A stretch of DNA of 64,000 nucleotides from Salinibacterium sp. SWN248 (GCF_015864575.1 NZ_JADYWW010000002.1:620001-684000), one strand, 5' to 3'; numbered from the stretch's first letter, positions 26,049 through 34,805 are shown. The notes: generated from the letters alone by a model not told the origin. Numbers and translations are program-made.

Positions 26049-27050
26049 CTACAGGCCTGAGTAGGAGTGAAGTCCCTTGAAGAAGAGGTTCACGACGGTG
26101 AAGTTGAAGATGATGGCGGCGAATCCGACAATCGCGAGCCACGCTGAACGCGAGCCGCGCCAGCCGCGGGTTGCCCGGGCGTGAATGTAACCGGCATAGA
26201 TGGTCCAGATGATGAACGTCCAGACTTCCTTGGTGTCCCAGCCCCAGTAACGACCCCAGGCCCGCTCAGCCCAGACAGCTCCGGCGATGAGGGTGAAGGT
26301 CCACATGACGAAGCCAACGACCGTCAGGCGGTACGCAAGAGTTTCGAGGCGGTCAGCGGCCGGCAGGGTATCGAGAAAGCGCAGCTTGAGTGCCTTGCCT
26401 GCTTCGCGACGCGACTGCATGAGCTGCACAATCGAAAGCCCGGCGGCGAGGGCAAAGAACCCGGTGCTGAGGCTCGCGACGAAGACGTGAATGACCAACC
26501 AGGCCGACTGCAACGCTGGCGGCAGCGGCACGACATCCACATAGAAGCTTGAGGTGCCGACGCCGAGCGCGAGCAATGCAAACCCGGTGATAAACGAGCC
26601 GAGGAAGCGCAGGTCTTGCCAGAACTGCACCAGCAAGAAGACGCCGACGATCAGGGCCGTTGCGGTGAGCGTGAACTCAAACATGTTCGCCCACGGAACG
26701 CGGCCAGCGGCAGCTCCACGGAAAATGACGGCACTCACGTGCAGCACCCACGCGATGACGGTCAGCGCCATGGCGATTCGCAACGACTTAGGCGAGTGCG
26801 CAACAGCAGCATCACCCGTTGAAGCGGGGCCCGCGGTCAGCGTTGCCGTACGGCCAGAACCCGCCGCCTGCAATACAGCTGCCTGCTGGGCGGATGCCGA
26901 CGCAAGGCCGGTCGCGCCGGCTGCGGAAGCCTCACTCGACTCTGCCGAGCGGCGCGCCAAGTCGACGGCGAACATTACGAACGCAAAGGTATAGATCGCC
27001 ATCGCTGAATAGACCGCAATCAGCGAATACGACACGAAGGTCTCAGTCAC
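26049..27050 (-). CDS. ccsB: Cytochrome c biogenesis protein CcsB/ResC
   Basis: Heme-handling membrane component of system II cytochrome c maturation, working with ResB. Seen: the tryptophan-rich WGRYWGWDTKEVWTFIIW signature near 271-288, flanked by conserved His residues in transmembrane helices (VIHVFVASLS near 192, YIHARATRGWRG near 293). About eight helices, with a long Ala-rich loop at 38-90. Starts with GTG overlapping the resB stop by four bases. Last gene of the operon. Confidence 0.92.
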   Translation of the reverse strand: MTETFVSYSLIAVYSAMAIYTFAFVMFAVDLARRSAESSEASAAGATGLASASAQQAAVLQAAGSGRTATLTAGPASTGDAAVAHSPKSLRIAMALTVIAWVLHVSAVIFRGAAAGRVPWANMFEFTLTATALIVGVFLLVQFWQDLRFLGSFITGFALLALGVGTSSFYVDVVPLPPALQSAWLVIHVFVASLSTGFFALAAGLSIVQLMQSRREAGKALKLRFLDTLPAADRLETLAYRLTVVGFVMWTFTLIAGAVWAERAWGRYWGWDTKEVWTFIIWTIYAGYIHARATRGWRGSRSAWLAIVGFAAIIFNFTVVNLFFKGLHSYSGL

Positions 27051-28738
27051 GATTCCACCCTAACTCTCAGTTGCTGGGAATGCTTATCGGCGAAGTCAGC
27101 GACCGCTGACTCAAGGTTGGGGTCGTCGCCGCGGGCTAGGGCGGCGTATTCAATCGTTGTCACGCCCGACGGGTCGGTTGTAGCTGCTACCCACATGCGA
27201 CGGCGTGGCACAAAGAGACTCGTGATGAGCCCGCCGAACAGCAACATAGAGAACAAGAGCACGGGCAGCTGCGACGGGTCATGGTGCACATCAATGGAGA
27301 CGAAACGCGGGATGCTCGTCAACTCGACACTGCCCAAACCGTCGGGCAGTTCAAGCCTGTCGCCGGGAGTGAGCCGCAAGGTTTCAGCTTCAGAGTTTCG
27401 ACCCGCGATTTGATCGAGCGAGTCGGTGTTGAGTGAATAGGCATTGGTGCCCTGCCCATTATCGAGGCCGAGGTCACCCTCGTACACCTCCAGCGTGAGC
27501 ACGGGTGAGACCAGGTCGGGATACACGGAAGCAAGTGCGCCAGAGCTGAGGGTTCCGGTGGTCGGATACAGGAAACCGAGCATCCCGATTTGCTGATCGA
27601 GTCCGTCTGGGACCTTGATGATGCAGGTGCTGCCGAGGTTGGCGTCGAACGGGAGGCACGGAGTGGGTTGCGACCAGATGACCTTGTCGTCCGCGTCACG
27701 CACCGTGATGATCGGGGCGTAGCCGTTGCCGAGAAGATACAGGTTGGTGCCGCTCAGGCTCAGAGGCGCGTTGACCTTGATTTGAGATTGCTGCGGTTCG
27801 CCGCCACGCACCGTGGTGGTGACATTCGCGGTGAAGTCAATCGCTTGACCGATCGCTTGTTGGTTCTCGATTTCGTAGACCGGCTCGAAGGAGTCGAGCG
27901 CGACGGTGTACGGATCGAGCGAGTCATCCGTGAAGAAACGCCCCGGATTGAAGGAGTCGTAACTGGCGAGAGAGTTGCTGAACGCATACCCCTCAACGAC
28001 GACGCGTTGGCCCGTGTAGCCGAAGCCGCCGCCGATCCCCACCGTGACGAGCACGCCAACGAGCGCGGCGTGAAAGACGAGGTTTCCGGTCTCCCGCAGG
28101 TAGCCACGTTCGGCGCTGACCGAATCGCCATACAGTTCGGTGCGGTACCGCTGCGAGCGCAACAGGCCACGTGCCGAATCGATCGTCGTCGCGACATCCG
28201 CCGCTGTCGTGCGGGTCGTGAAACCCTGCAACCGCGAGAGACGCGCTGGAGTCTTGGGCGGGCGAGCGCGAAGCGCATCGAAGTGGTGTTTGGTACGCGG
28301 CAGCACACAGCCGATGAGCGAAATGAAGAGCAGAAGATAAATCGACGAGAACCACACCGAGGAGTAGGTGTTGAACACTTGGAAGAAGTCGAGCACCGCT
28401 GCAGTGTCGGGATAATTGTTGCGGTAGGCAATGACACCGTTAGGGTCGGATGTGATTTGCGGCACGAGAGAACCCGGAATCGCCGCTACGGCCAAGAGAA
28501 GCAGCAAGAACAGTGCGGTGCGCATGCTCGTGAGTTGGCGCCAGAAGAACCGCGCGTAGCCCACAAAGCCGAGCTTCGGCTGTTGGATCTTGCTCTCGGG
28601 CGCTGGCGCATCCATGTGGTCGCTGGGACGCGTCGCATCCCCGCCAGTCACCAGATCGCCGGATTCTGCCTCGCCGGACGCTGCCTTGCCGGCCTCTGCG
28701 TCGCCAGCTACTGAATCAGAGGAGTGTGTCGAAGCCAC
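27047..28738 (-). CDS. resB: Cytochrome c biogenesis protein ResB (Ccs1)
   Basis: Partner of CcsB in delivering heme to apocytochrome c outside the membrane. Seen: FFWRQLTSMRTALFLLLLLAVAAIPGSL near 64-91, PDTAAVLDFFQVFNTYSSVWF near 109-129, GNLVFHAALVGVLVTVGIG near 217, then a large extracytoplasmic domain of about 240 residues and a last helix near 490. The N-terminal 55 residues are acidic and low in complexity. GTG start at 28738, overlapping ccdA by 23 bases. Confidence 0.92.
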   Translation of the reverse strand: MASTHSSDSVAGDAEAGKAASGEAESGDLVTGGDATRPSDHMDAPAPESKIQQPKLGFVGYARFFWRQLTSMRTALFLLLLLAVAAIPGSLVPQITSDPNGVIAYRNNYPDTAAVLDFFQVFNTYSSVWFSSIYLLLFISLIGCVLPRTKHHFDALRARPPKTPARLSRLQGFTTRTTAADVATTIDSARGLLRSQRYRTELYGDSVSAERGYLRETGNLVFHAALVGVLVTVGIGGGFGYTGQRVVVEGYAFSNSLASYDSFNPGRFFTDDSLDPYTVALDSFEPVYEIENQQAIGQAIDFTANVTTTVRGGEPQQSQIKVNAPLSLSGTNLYLLGNGYAPIITVRDADDKVIWSQPTPCLPFDANLGSTCIIKVPDGLDQQIGMLGFLYPTTGTLSSGALASVYPDLVSPVLTLEVYEGDLGLDNGQGTNAYSLNTDSLDQIAGRNSEAETLRLTPGDRLELPDGLGSVELTSIPRFVSIDVHHDPSQLPVLLFSMLLFGGLITSLFVPRRRMWVAATTDPSGVTTIEYAALARGDDPNLESAVADFADKHSQQLRVRVES

Positions 28739-29459
28739 CGATCACCGCCCCCAAACTTGTCACGATTGCACGCCACACACCGGTGACCATGAGTAGACCG
28801 ATCAGCACGAGCAACGCTCCGCCGATCAGATTAATAAGACGGATGTGGCGGCGCATCCACGCCACCGAACCAGTTGCCCAGTTCAACCCGAGAGCCACCA
28901 GCAGGAACGGGATGCCGAGACCGAGACTGTAGGCGATGCCGACGATAGCGGCCCGGCCGGGGTCTCCCCCATCCAGCACCATGCTTCCGACGGCGATGAG
29001 GGTGGGGCCCACGCAGGGCGTCCAGCCCAAGGCGAAGACAATGCCGAGCAACGGCGCGCCAGCAAGACCGGTCGCGACCTTGAACTTCGGCTTGATCGTG
29101 CGCTGGGCGAAAGTAACTTGCCCGATGAACACGACGCCCATCACGATCACGAGCGCCCCGGCGATGCGGGTAATCAGATCGAGCCACGGGCGCAGCAGCA
29201 ACCCGGCTGTGCCGAACAGAACCGTGAAGGCCACGAAGACCACAGTGAAACCAAGGATGAAGAGACTCACGCCGAGAACGAGGCGCTTCGTGCTCCCCTT
29301 CTCCTCATTGTTCGTGAACCCACCGATGTAGCCGAGGTAGCCGGGCACGAGAGGCAGTACACACGGTGAAGCAAACGAGACGAGGCCCGCGAGCAGCGCA
29401 ATCGGAATCGCCAGAAGGAGGTTGCCGCCGAGAATGAGCTCCCCGACCGGGTTCGACAC
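28716..29459 (-). CDS. ccdA: Cytochrome c biogenesis protein CcdA
   Basis: Six-helix thiol-disulfide electron carrier, moving reducing equivalents across the membrane to ResA. Seen: LVSFASPCVLPLVPGYLGYIGG near 26-47 with the first redox Cys, and LGWTPCVGPTLIAVGS near 144-159 with the second, both in the family's prolines-plus-Cys setting. At 247 aa it is standard. Its start overlaps the resA stop by one base (TAGTG). Confidence 0.94.
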   Translation of the reverse strand: MSNPVGELILGGNLLLAIPIALLAGLVSFASPCVLPLVPGYLGYIGGFTNNEEKGSTKRLVLGVSLFILGFTVVFVAFTVLFGTAGLLLRPWLDLITRIAGALVIVMGVVFIGQVTFAQRTIKPKFKVATGLAGAPLLGIVFALGWTPCVGPTLIAVGSMVLDGGDPGRAAIVGIAYSLGLGIPFLLVALGLNWATGSVAWMRRHIRLINLIGGALLVLIGLLMVTGVWRAIVTSLGAVIGGFDTLL

Positions 29460-30049
29460 TACTGTTCCTCAGCGATGACGGAGTCGATCATCGCGGCGAG
29501 GATGCTCGGGTCACGCACGAGTCCGCTGATTCGAGCGGCCACTCGGCCCTCGCGGTCGACCACGAGTGTGGTCGGCACTGCGTTGGGAGGCACGGAGCCG
29601 GCGAACGCAAGCTGCACGCCCGCGGTCCTGGCATCCACAACGGAGGCATACGGAATGCCAAACTCATCAGCGAAGGTGAGCGACGTTTCGGCCGTGTCAG
29701 ACACGTTGACGCCCAAGAACGGAACCTCGGTGTACTCCTCGCTCAGCGCAGCCAAATCGGGCGCTTCGAGGCGGCACGGCGGGCAGCTCGAGTACCAGAA
29801 GTTCACAACGTAAACGGAGCCGACGAAGTCGTTGCTTGAGACGGAGTCGCCCGTGTCGAGGATTGCGTCGTACGTGATGGGTTCATCGCGGCTGTCGGCC
29901 GGAATCTCAACGGTCGAACCGTCACCCGAGATGTAGCCCTCTTCTGACCCGTTCTCGTACTGCTGCGCGAGACTTTCAGTGGCGCCGGAGCACGACACGG
30001 TAAACAGAGCAAGGCTCGCCACAACAGCGGCGATGAGACGGCGATTCAC
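29459..30049 (-). CDS. resA: ResA/TlpA-type thiol-disulfide lipoprotein
   Basis: Extracytoplasmic thioredoxin-like protein keeping the heme-binding cysteines of apocytochrome c reduced. Signal peptide with lipobox SLALFTVSC (Cys near 20), then a thioredoxin fold with VVNFWYSSCPPCRLEAPDL (CPPC near 90-93) and cis-Pro region VPPNAVPTTLVVDREG near 152. Its start overlaps the histidine phosphatase stop by four bases and its own stop overlaps ccdA, so all five genes are translationally linked. Confidence 0.92.
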   Translation of the reverse strand: MNRRLIAAVVASLALFTVSCSGATESLAQQYENGSEEGYISGDGSTVEIPADSRDEPITYDAILDTGDSVSSNDFVGSVYVVNFWYSSCPPCRLEAPDLAALSEEYTEVPFLGVNVSDTAETSLTFADEFGIPYASVVDARTAGVQLAFAGSVPPNAVPTTLVVDREGRVAARISGLVRDPSILAAMIDSVIAEEQ

Positions 30050-30681
30050 ACGGCTCCTAAATCGATGGATGCTGCCAGCAAGTCTCCCGCAGGTTCCTGA
30101 TAGTCAACCTCGACGAAATGGTCTCGCTCGCGGGCGAGAGTCGTGATGCTAGACAGGGTGCAGCGGCGGTGGCGGGGGTCGTGAGCGAGCCGCATTTTCT
30201 TCACGGAACGGGCTACAACAACGATGGGCAGCTGATGGCTGACCATGACGATTTCGCCGCCATCGGCCGCGGACCATGCCTTGTCAATGGCGGCGAGCAT
30301 CCTGGCTTCGATGCTCACGTACGCCTCACCCCAACTGGGCTTGAACGGATTGATCAGGTGCGGCCACGCGCGCGGCTGAGCGAGAACTTGGGGAAACTGC
30401 AGGCGACCTCCCTCGAACCAATTGGACGGCTCGATGATGCGCTCTTCGGTCGTGATGGGGAGGCTATAGCGCTCCGACCAGGGCTGCGCCGACTCTTGGG
30501 CGCGCTGCAGGGGGCTCGCGTAGAGGGCGGTGAGGGGTCGATCCGCGAAGCTTGCGGCGGCGACATCCGCCATTTTATGACCGAGTTCACTGAGGTGATA
30601 CCCGGGAAGACGGCCATAGAGAATGCGGTCAGGATTGTGCACTTCACCATGGCGGACAAGATGGATGAGGTCTGCTGGCAC
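30046..30681 (-). CDS. Histidine phosphatase (phosphoglycerate mutase-like) family protein
   Basis: 211-aa branch-1 histidine phosphatase. Seen: HLVRHGEVHNPDRILYGRLPGYHLSELG at the N-terminus (catalytic RHG), YASPLQRAQESAQP near 61, E in EERIIEPSNWFEGG near 80, and MVSHQLPIVV near 147 (second His). The first gene of the cytochrome c maturation operon; such a phosphatase often heads this operon in actinobacteria, with unknown substrate. TAGACT lies seven bases before the GTG at 30681, so it is probably leaderless. Confidence 0.85.
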   Translation of the reverse strand: MPADLIHLVRHGEVHNPDRILYGRLPGYHLSELGHKMADVAAASFADRPLTALYASPLQRAQESAQPWSERYSLPITTEERIIEPSNWFEGGRLQFPQVLAQPRAWPHLINPFKPSWGEAYVSIEARMLAAIDKAWSAADGGEIVMVSHQLPIVVVARSVKKMRLAHDPRHRRCTLSSITTLARERDHFVEVDYQEPAGDLLAASIDLGAV

Positions 30682-30748
30682 GGTATTCAGTCTACGTCGG
30701 CAGCCCTCCCGCACTTTCTCTCCCGTGATCCCTTGTAAACTCGGCGCT

Positions 30749-32077
30749 GTGACTACACGCACCCTCATTAAGAACCTGGCCGCCGCTAGCGATGGAGAGA
30801 CCTCCGTTTCGGGTTGGGTCGACACTGTTCGAGATCAAAAGAAGGTGCAGTTCGTTGTGCTGCGCGACGAGTCGGGTGCGGTGCAGCTTGTTCACCCCCG
30901 CTCGTTCAACGAAGACGGCACCCCGGCAGAGGATCCCCTCGCCGAGATCATTTCGGGGCTCGCTCAGGGCACCTTCCTCACCGCAACCGGTGAGTTGAAG
31001 CACGACGAGCGCGTGAAGCTCGGCGGCGTTGAGATCAAGCTTGCCGACATCGAGATCGCCGCCGAGGCCATCCCTGAGACGCCAATTGCAGAAGACACCA
31101 GTGTTGACAAGCGCATGGACTGGCGCTTCCTCGACCTGCGGGTACCGCGCAATAACCTGATTTTCCGCATCCAGACCACGCTCGAGCACGCCTGGCGCAC
31201 CTACTGGGTTGAGAACGACTTCATCGAAATTCACACCCCCAAGCTCATGGCCAGCGCGAGCGAATCGAAGGCTGAGCTGTTTGAGGTCGACTACTTCGAC
31301 ACCAAGGCCTACCTCGCGCAGAGCCCCCAGTTCTTCAAGCAGATGGCTCAGTCCGCAGGTTTCGGCAAGATCTTCGAGATCGCACCGAGCTTCCGTGCCG
31401 ACCCGAGCTTCACGTCGCGTCACGCCACCGAGTTCACGATGGTCGACAGCGAGATCAGCTGGATCTCCAGCCACGAAGACGTCATGAACTTGCACGAAGA
31501 GCTCATGGTTGCCGGCTTCCAGGCTGTCAAAGACAAGCACGGCGAAGAGATCGAGAAGCTGTTCGGCATCGAGATGACGGTGCCGACTCGCCCCTTCCCC
31601 CGCATCCCGCTCGCCGAGGCTAAGCAGATCGTCAGCGACCGCGGCTACACGGTGCCGCGCGCCGACGCCGACATGGACCCGGAGGGTGAGCGCCAGATCG
31701 CCGCCTACGTGAAAGAAACGTACGACCACGATTTCGTGTTCTTGACCGACTACGCCGCCAGCATCCGCCCGTTTTACCACATGCGTCACGCGGATGATGC
31801 GGGCCTCACGAACAGCTACGACCTTGTGTTCAACGGCGTCGAGATCTCCACTGGCGCCCAGCGCGAGCACCGCGTTGACGTGTTGGAGGCGCAGATCCGC
31901 GACAAGGGCATGGACCCTGCAGAGCTCGACTTCTACCTCGACTTCTTCCGCTACGGCGTACCGCCGCACGGAGGCTTCGGCATGGGCCTCGGCCGAGTGC
32001 TGATGCTGTTGCTCGGCCTGCCCAACTTGCGGGAAGCCACCTATCTCTTCCGGGGACCAACCCGCCTCACTCCGTAG
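30749..32077 (+). CDS. aspS: Aspartyl-tRNA synthetase, archaeal-type short form
   Basis: Class IIb synthetase of 442 aa, much shorter than the ~590 aa bacterial AspRS because it lacks the GAD insertion. Seen: OB-fold anticodon domain GWVDTVRDQKKVQFVVLRDESG near 21, motif 2 EIAPSFRADPSFTSRHATEFTMVD near 209-232, EISTGAQREHRVDVLEAQI near 369 and motif 3 GGFGMGLGRVLMLLLGLPNLREA near 408. The C-terminal RGPTRLTP fits AspRS rather than AsnRS. It may charge both tRNA-Asp and tRNA-Asn. TAAACT lies seven bases before the GTG at 30749, indicating a leaderless transcript. Confidence 0.88.
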   Translation: MTTRTLIKNLAAASDGETSVSGWVDTVRDQKKVQFVVLRDESGAVQLVHPRSFNEDGTPAEDPLAEIISGLAQGTFLTATGELKHDERVKLGGVEIKLADIEIAAEAIPETPIAEDTSVDKRMDWRFLDLRVPRNNLIFRIQTTLEHAWRTYWVENDFIEIHTPKLMASASESKAELFEVDYFDTKAYLAQSPQFFKQMAQSAGFGKIFEIAPSFRADPSFTSRHATEFTMVDSEISWISSHEDVMNLHEELMVAGFQAVKDKHGEEIEKLFGIEMTVPTRPFPRIPLAEAKQIVSDRGYTVPRADADMDPEGERQIAAYVKETYDHDFVFLTDYAASIRPFYHMRHADDAGLTNSYDLVFNGVEISTGAQREHRVDVLEAQIRDKGMDPAELDFYLDFFRYGVPPHGGFGMGLGRVLMLLLGLPNLREATYLFRGPTRLTP

Positions 32078-32161
32078 CCGGCCTGTTGGCTCGCGAGGGC
32101 CTCCCAGTTCGACACACCGAACCCATAGCCAGCACATAGCCAATTAAGACAGGATGACCTC

Positions 32162-32452
32162 ATGTCAAAGAAAATTGATTCGGCACTCAAAGATCTGAAG
32201 AAGGCACTCAACAAGCATGCTGAGGTCGTGGGCAGCAGTGCTGTGTCGCTGAAGAAGGCCCAGCGTGCGAGCGCCAAGGTAGCGGCAGCAGCAACGGCTT
32301 ATGCCGAAGTAGTGCACTCCAAGAGTGGAATGGGCAACCCCTTCGACGACATGCTGCAGCCAGGACTCGACAGCGGAACGCTCGCGTCATTGGCTGCCGA
32401 GCGCGACTCCATCAAGGACCACATGACGGGCCCGATCGAAGTCAGCAACTAG
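32162..32452 (+). CDS. Small helical protein of unknown function (96 aa)
   Basis: Not recognised. Lys/Ala-rich, predicted mostly helical in the first 55 residues (SALKDLKKALNKHAEVVGSS, KKAQRASAKVAAAATAYAEVV), then a short non-helical tail. No Cys, no membrane helix, no signal peptide. AGGATG is five bases upstream of the ATG. Positive charge could suit nucleic-acid binding, but that is a guess. Confidence 0.6.
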   Translation: MSKKIDSALKDLKKALNKHAEVVGSSAVSLKKAQRASAKVAAAATAYAEVVHSKSGMGNPFDDMLQPGLDSGTLASLAAERDSIKDHMTGPIEVSN

Positions 32453-32466
32453 CAGTCACGACGGTC

Positions 32467-32493
32467 GTGCTCGCGAGGATGCCCCGCGAGTAC
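32467..32493. terminator. Hairpin between convergent small genes
   Basis: GTGCTCGCG (32467-32475) pairs with CGCGAGTAC (32485-32493), with one G-T wobble and a nine-base loop. It sits between the 32452 and 32506 stop codons and probably terminates both. Confidence 0.5.
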
Positions 32494-32505
32494 TGACACC
32501 CTGTT

Positions 32506-32685
32506 TTACGTGAGATCTTCGATGCTGGCCCCGCCGGCATTCTTGATGACCGACTCCACAGCGCTCTTGGCTGATGCCTTCGCGACATAATTCTCACTCA
32601 CCGCAAGAGTCTGGCCGTTGCTGGCAACGATGCGCCAAAAGAATGGTTGCGTCTCGCTCTTGCCTTTGACGATTTGAAACTTCAT
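32506..32685 (-). CDS. DUF1508 / YegP-like protein (59 aa)
   Basis: A single copy of the DUF1508 beta-hairpin-helix repeat: FQIVKGKSETQPFFWRIVASNGQTLAVSENY, then KASAKSAVESVIKNA. E. coli YegP has two such repeats. ATG at 32685 with GAGGAA upstream. Cytosolic, function unknown. Confidence 0.8.
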   Translation of the reverse strand: MKFQIVKGKSETQPFFWRIVASNGQTLAVSENYVAKASAKSAVESVIKNAGGASIEDLT

Positions 32686-32794
32686 AGTTTCCTCTTTCGA
32701 TCCTCGTTTCGGGACCACGCGAGAGCGCGGTAAGTGCCCCACATCCTAATGCGGAGGCATGAGCAGCCCACAAGAGCGTACGCAGTGCCCTCGG

Positions 32795-33094
32795 TTAGAA
32801 CTCGAAGTCGACGCACACCCGGTCGCGGGTATGAACTCCGACAACGGCGGCAGGCCCATCATGGAGCGGGTGGGTTCCGTAGGCCACGAGCGCTTCTGGG
32901 GAGGTGTGCTCCGAGATAAGAACGACGTCCCAGTTGCCCGCTACGTTCCCGGCATCGAGACGTACGACCAAGCTTTCGAGCCCTTCGATCTGGCCGGCGA
33001 GCGGCTCAAGCGCCGCTGCCATGGCATCCACCGCGGCTTTCTGGCCAGCGGGGTCTTCGGCGATGAGCTTCCACATAACAACGTGACGGATCAT
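32795..33094 (-). CDS. Dabb (stress-responsive A/B barrel) family protein
   Basis: 99 aa. Begins MIRHVVMWKL, the diagnostic first strand of Dabb ferredoxin-like dimers, and continues with the helix AAVDAMAAALEPLAGQI and LVVRLDAGNVAGNWDVVLISEH. It ends with HTRDRVCVDFEF, matching typical family C-termini. Its start overlaps the stop of the DUF836 gene by four bases, so the two are cotranslated. Biochemical function unknown. Confidence 0.85.
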   Translation of the reverse strand: MIRHVVMWKLIAEDPAGQKAAVDAMAAALEPLAGQIEGLESLVVRLDAGNVAGNWDVVLISEHTSPEALVAYGTHPLHDGPAAVVGVHTRDRVCVDFEF

Positions 33095-33354
33095 TCTGTT
33101 TCCTCCAGAAGAGCAGCGCGTAGCCGCTCGGGTTCGACACGCCAGATGGCGTGTACGCGGTCATTGATGAGCACAACGGGAATCTCGTCCCAGTACTGCG
33201 CATGCAACTGCTCGTCGTCGAGAATCGACTGCTCAGAGAGTTCGATCTCGGGGGCTAAGGGAAGTGCCGCGACGACCTGATCGATCGTTTCGCGGGCATC
33301 GTCACAAAGATGACAACCGGGTTTGCCAATTAAAGTGAGACGTTTCGTAGGCAC
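33091..33354 (-). CDS. Glutaredoxin-like DUF836 protein
   Basis: 87 aa thioredoxin-fold protein with an N-terminal TLIGKPGCHLCDDARETI (CxxC) and IPVVLINDRVHAIWRVEPERL in the C-terminal half with the cis-Pro. DUF836 proteins are small glutaredoxin relatives of unclear partner. The GTG at 33354 lies six bases after TATTCT and the start has no Shine-Dalgarno, so the transcript is probably leaderless. Divergent from the HAD phosphatase with only 18 bases between starts. Confidence 0.85.
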   Translation of the reverse strand: MPTKRLTLIGKPGCHLCDDARETIDQVVAALPLAPEIELSEQSILDDEQLHAQYWDEIPVVLINDRVHAIWRVEPERLRAALLEETE

Positions 33355-33359
33355 GACCC

Positions 33360-33366
33360 TAGAATA
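33360..33366. promoter_or_regulatory. Shared divergent -10 element (bidirectional promoter)
   Basis: Plus strand: TAGAAT (33360-33365), seven bases, ATG at 33373. Minus strand: TATTCT (33366-33361), six bases, GTG at 33354. The two -10 hexamers occupy the same seven base pairs, so one site may start two leaderless transcripts. Confidence 0.55.
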
Positions 33367-33372
33367 ATGCGA

Positions 33373-34137
33373 ATGCACGAGGTAACGTCGCCCCCACCCA
33401 GCCAGAACGCCGTTGTGGCCTTCTTTGACGTGGACAACACGCTGATGCGTGGTGCGAGTGCTTTCTATTTGAGCAAGGAAGCCTGGCGGCGGGGAATCGT
33501 GGGCTGGCGAGATATTGCTCGCTTTGCGTGGCACCAGTTTCGGTTCGTCGCTGTGGGAGAAAACCACAAACACATGACGTCCGCACGGGAACGGGCGCTT
33601 GAGATCGTGGGCGGGCATTCTTTGCAGACCCTCATTGAGCTGGCTGAGACCATCTATGAGCGCGACATTCTGCCCAACCTGTGGCCCGAAACCGTCGACC
33701 TGGCCAAAGAGCACCTCGCGAAGGGCCACGAAGTGTGGCTCATCACTGCGACCCCACAGTTCGTGGCACAAGTGATTGCCGAACGACTCGGCCTCACCGG
33801 GGCGCTCGGCACCCGCGTGCGCGCCGAAGACGGCTTTCTCACGGGAGAACTCGACGGCCACGTGCTTCACGGCCTAGAAAAGGCTGCCGTCGCCACCGAG
33901 CTCGCTGGGCGGCTGGGCGCCGACCTCGCTGACTGCTGGGCGTACTCCGATTCCAGCAACGACATCCCTCTACTGAGTGCAGTGGGTAATCGTGTTGCCG
34001 TGAACGCGGATGTGAAACTCACGCACTATGCCCAAAAAATGGGCTGGCCGGTATTGCCGCTGAGCCGCGCCGGCCTCAAAGAAGCCCGGCGCCGCGTGAA
34101 GCGGCAAGCCAAGATCGTGCGCAAAAACGCTCGTTAA
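33373..34137 (+). CDS. HAD-IB family hydrolase (SerB-like)
   Basis: Haloacid-dehalogenase phosphatase of the phosphoserine-phosphatase-like IB group, 254 aa. Seen: motif I AFFDVDNTLMRGAS near 16-29, motif II WLITATPQFVAQV near 123, motif III DCWAYSDSSNDIPLL near 194, and a C-terminal basic tail (KEARRRVKRQAKIVRKN). A helical cap follows motif I. The substrate is not predictable. I chose ATG 33373 because of its -10 spacing; ATG 33367 overlaps the promoter. Confidence 0.85.
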   Translation: MHEVTSPPPSQNAVVAFFDVDNTLMRGASAFYLSKEAWRRGIVGWRDIARFAWHQFRFVAVGENHKHMTSARERALEIVGGHSLQTLIELAETIYERDILPNLWPETVDLAKEHLAKGHEVWLITATPQFVAQVIAERLGLTGALGTRVRAEDGFLTGELDGHVLHGLEKAAVATELAGRLGADLADCWAYSDSSNDIPLLSAVGNRVAVNADVKLTHYAQKMGWPVLPLSRAGLKEARRRVKRQAKIVRKNAR

Positions 34138-34140
34138 CGC

Positions 34141-34178
34141 CGAACACCCGATCGTTCAGATGAACGTTCGGGTGTTCG
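34141..34178. terminator. Strong bidirectional hairpin
   Basis: CGAACACCCGA (34141-34151) pairs with TCGGGTGTTCG (34168-34178), and CGTTCA/TGAACG pair inside it, giving 17 base pairs with a single T-T mismatch and a two-base loop. It lies between the convergent HAD and bS22 genes. Confidence 0.7.
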
Positions 34179-34222
34179 AGTTATGACCGTCTCGAAAGAC
34201 GGCCGCTAGTCATTGGGACTAG

Positions 34223-34321
34223 TTACTTCTTGTTGCGACGCTGGTGGCGTGTCTTACGAAGCAGCTTGCGGTGCTTCTTCTTTGCCATACGCTTGCGACG
34301 CTTTTTGATGACTGAACCCAT
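34223..34321 (-). CDS. 30S ribosomal protein bS22 (AURKAIP1/COX24 domain)
   Basis: A 32-aa, extremely basic protein: MGSVIKKRRKRMAKKKHRK at the start and RHQRRNKK at the end. This is the actinobacterial bS22 small-subunit protein found in mycobacterial ribosome structures. GAGG lies just upstream of the ATG at 34321. Easily missed by gene callers because of size. Confidence 0.88.
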   Translation of the reverse strand: MGSVIKKRRKRMAKKKHRKLLRKTRHQRRNKK

Positions 34322-34459
34322 AGGAACCTCACTGATTTCTGAACGAACCGACCCGGTCCGATTCAGAACCGCGGAAAGACATACCGGAAGAGTTTACCGC
34401 ACCGGGCGGGTTTAAAAGTCTCGATGAACTGGGAATGAACCCTCAGCGACGATTCGCCG

Positions 34460-34654
34460 CTATCCAACCTCGGAGATTGGGGGCGCAACGGCGCTCGCTA
34501 CAGCCGATTCCGGGATGCGGAATGAGCGACCAAAACGAACAGCCGGGAGTTCACCGGAGTGAACGAGACGATACACGGTCATGTTTGAGACGCGCATCAT
34601 ATCCGCCACCTCAGCGACGGTGAGAAAGCGCATCTCAGATAGATCCCGTGACAT
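34460..34654 (-). CDS. Excisionase-like / BldC-type HTH protein
   Basis: 64 aa, a single MerR-type winged helix: RFLTVAEVADMMRVSNMTVYRL and VHSGELPAVRFGRSFRIPESAV. This small DNA-binding protein is widely conserved in actinobacterial chromosomes next to bS22, so it is a core regulator rather than a phage excisionase. ATG at 34654; a second ATG eight codons later is also possible. Confidence 0.82.
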   Translation of the reverse strand: MSRDLSEMRFLTVAEVADMMRVSNMTVYRLVHSGELPAVRFGRSFRIPESAVASAVAPPISEVG

Positions 34655-34805
34655 CGGACCAGCCCCTTTAGTTTCACCAACTGCAGAACGCACAAAGCGA
34701 CTGCACAAAGCACCCAGCATGTGACTGAAGTGCTAATCGGTAACAATAGGGGCTGGTGTGACTCGCTGTCCACCCCTAAACGCGCTCCCCCGGCGCGCCT
34801 CGCAC

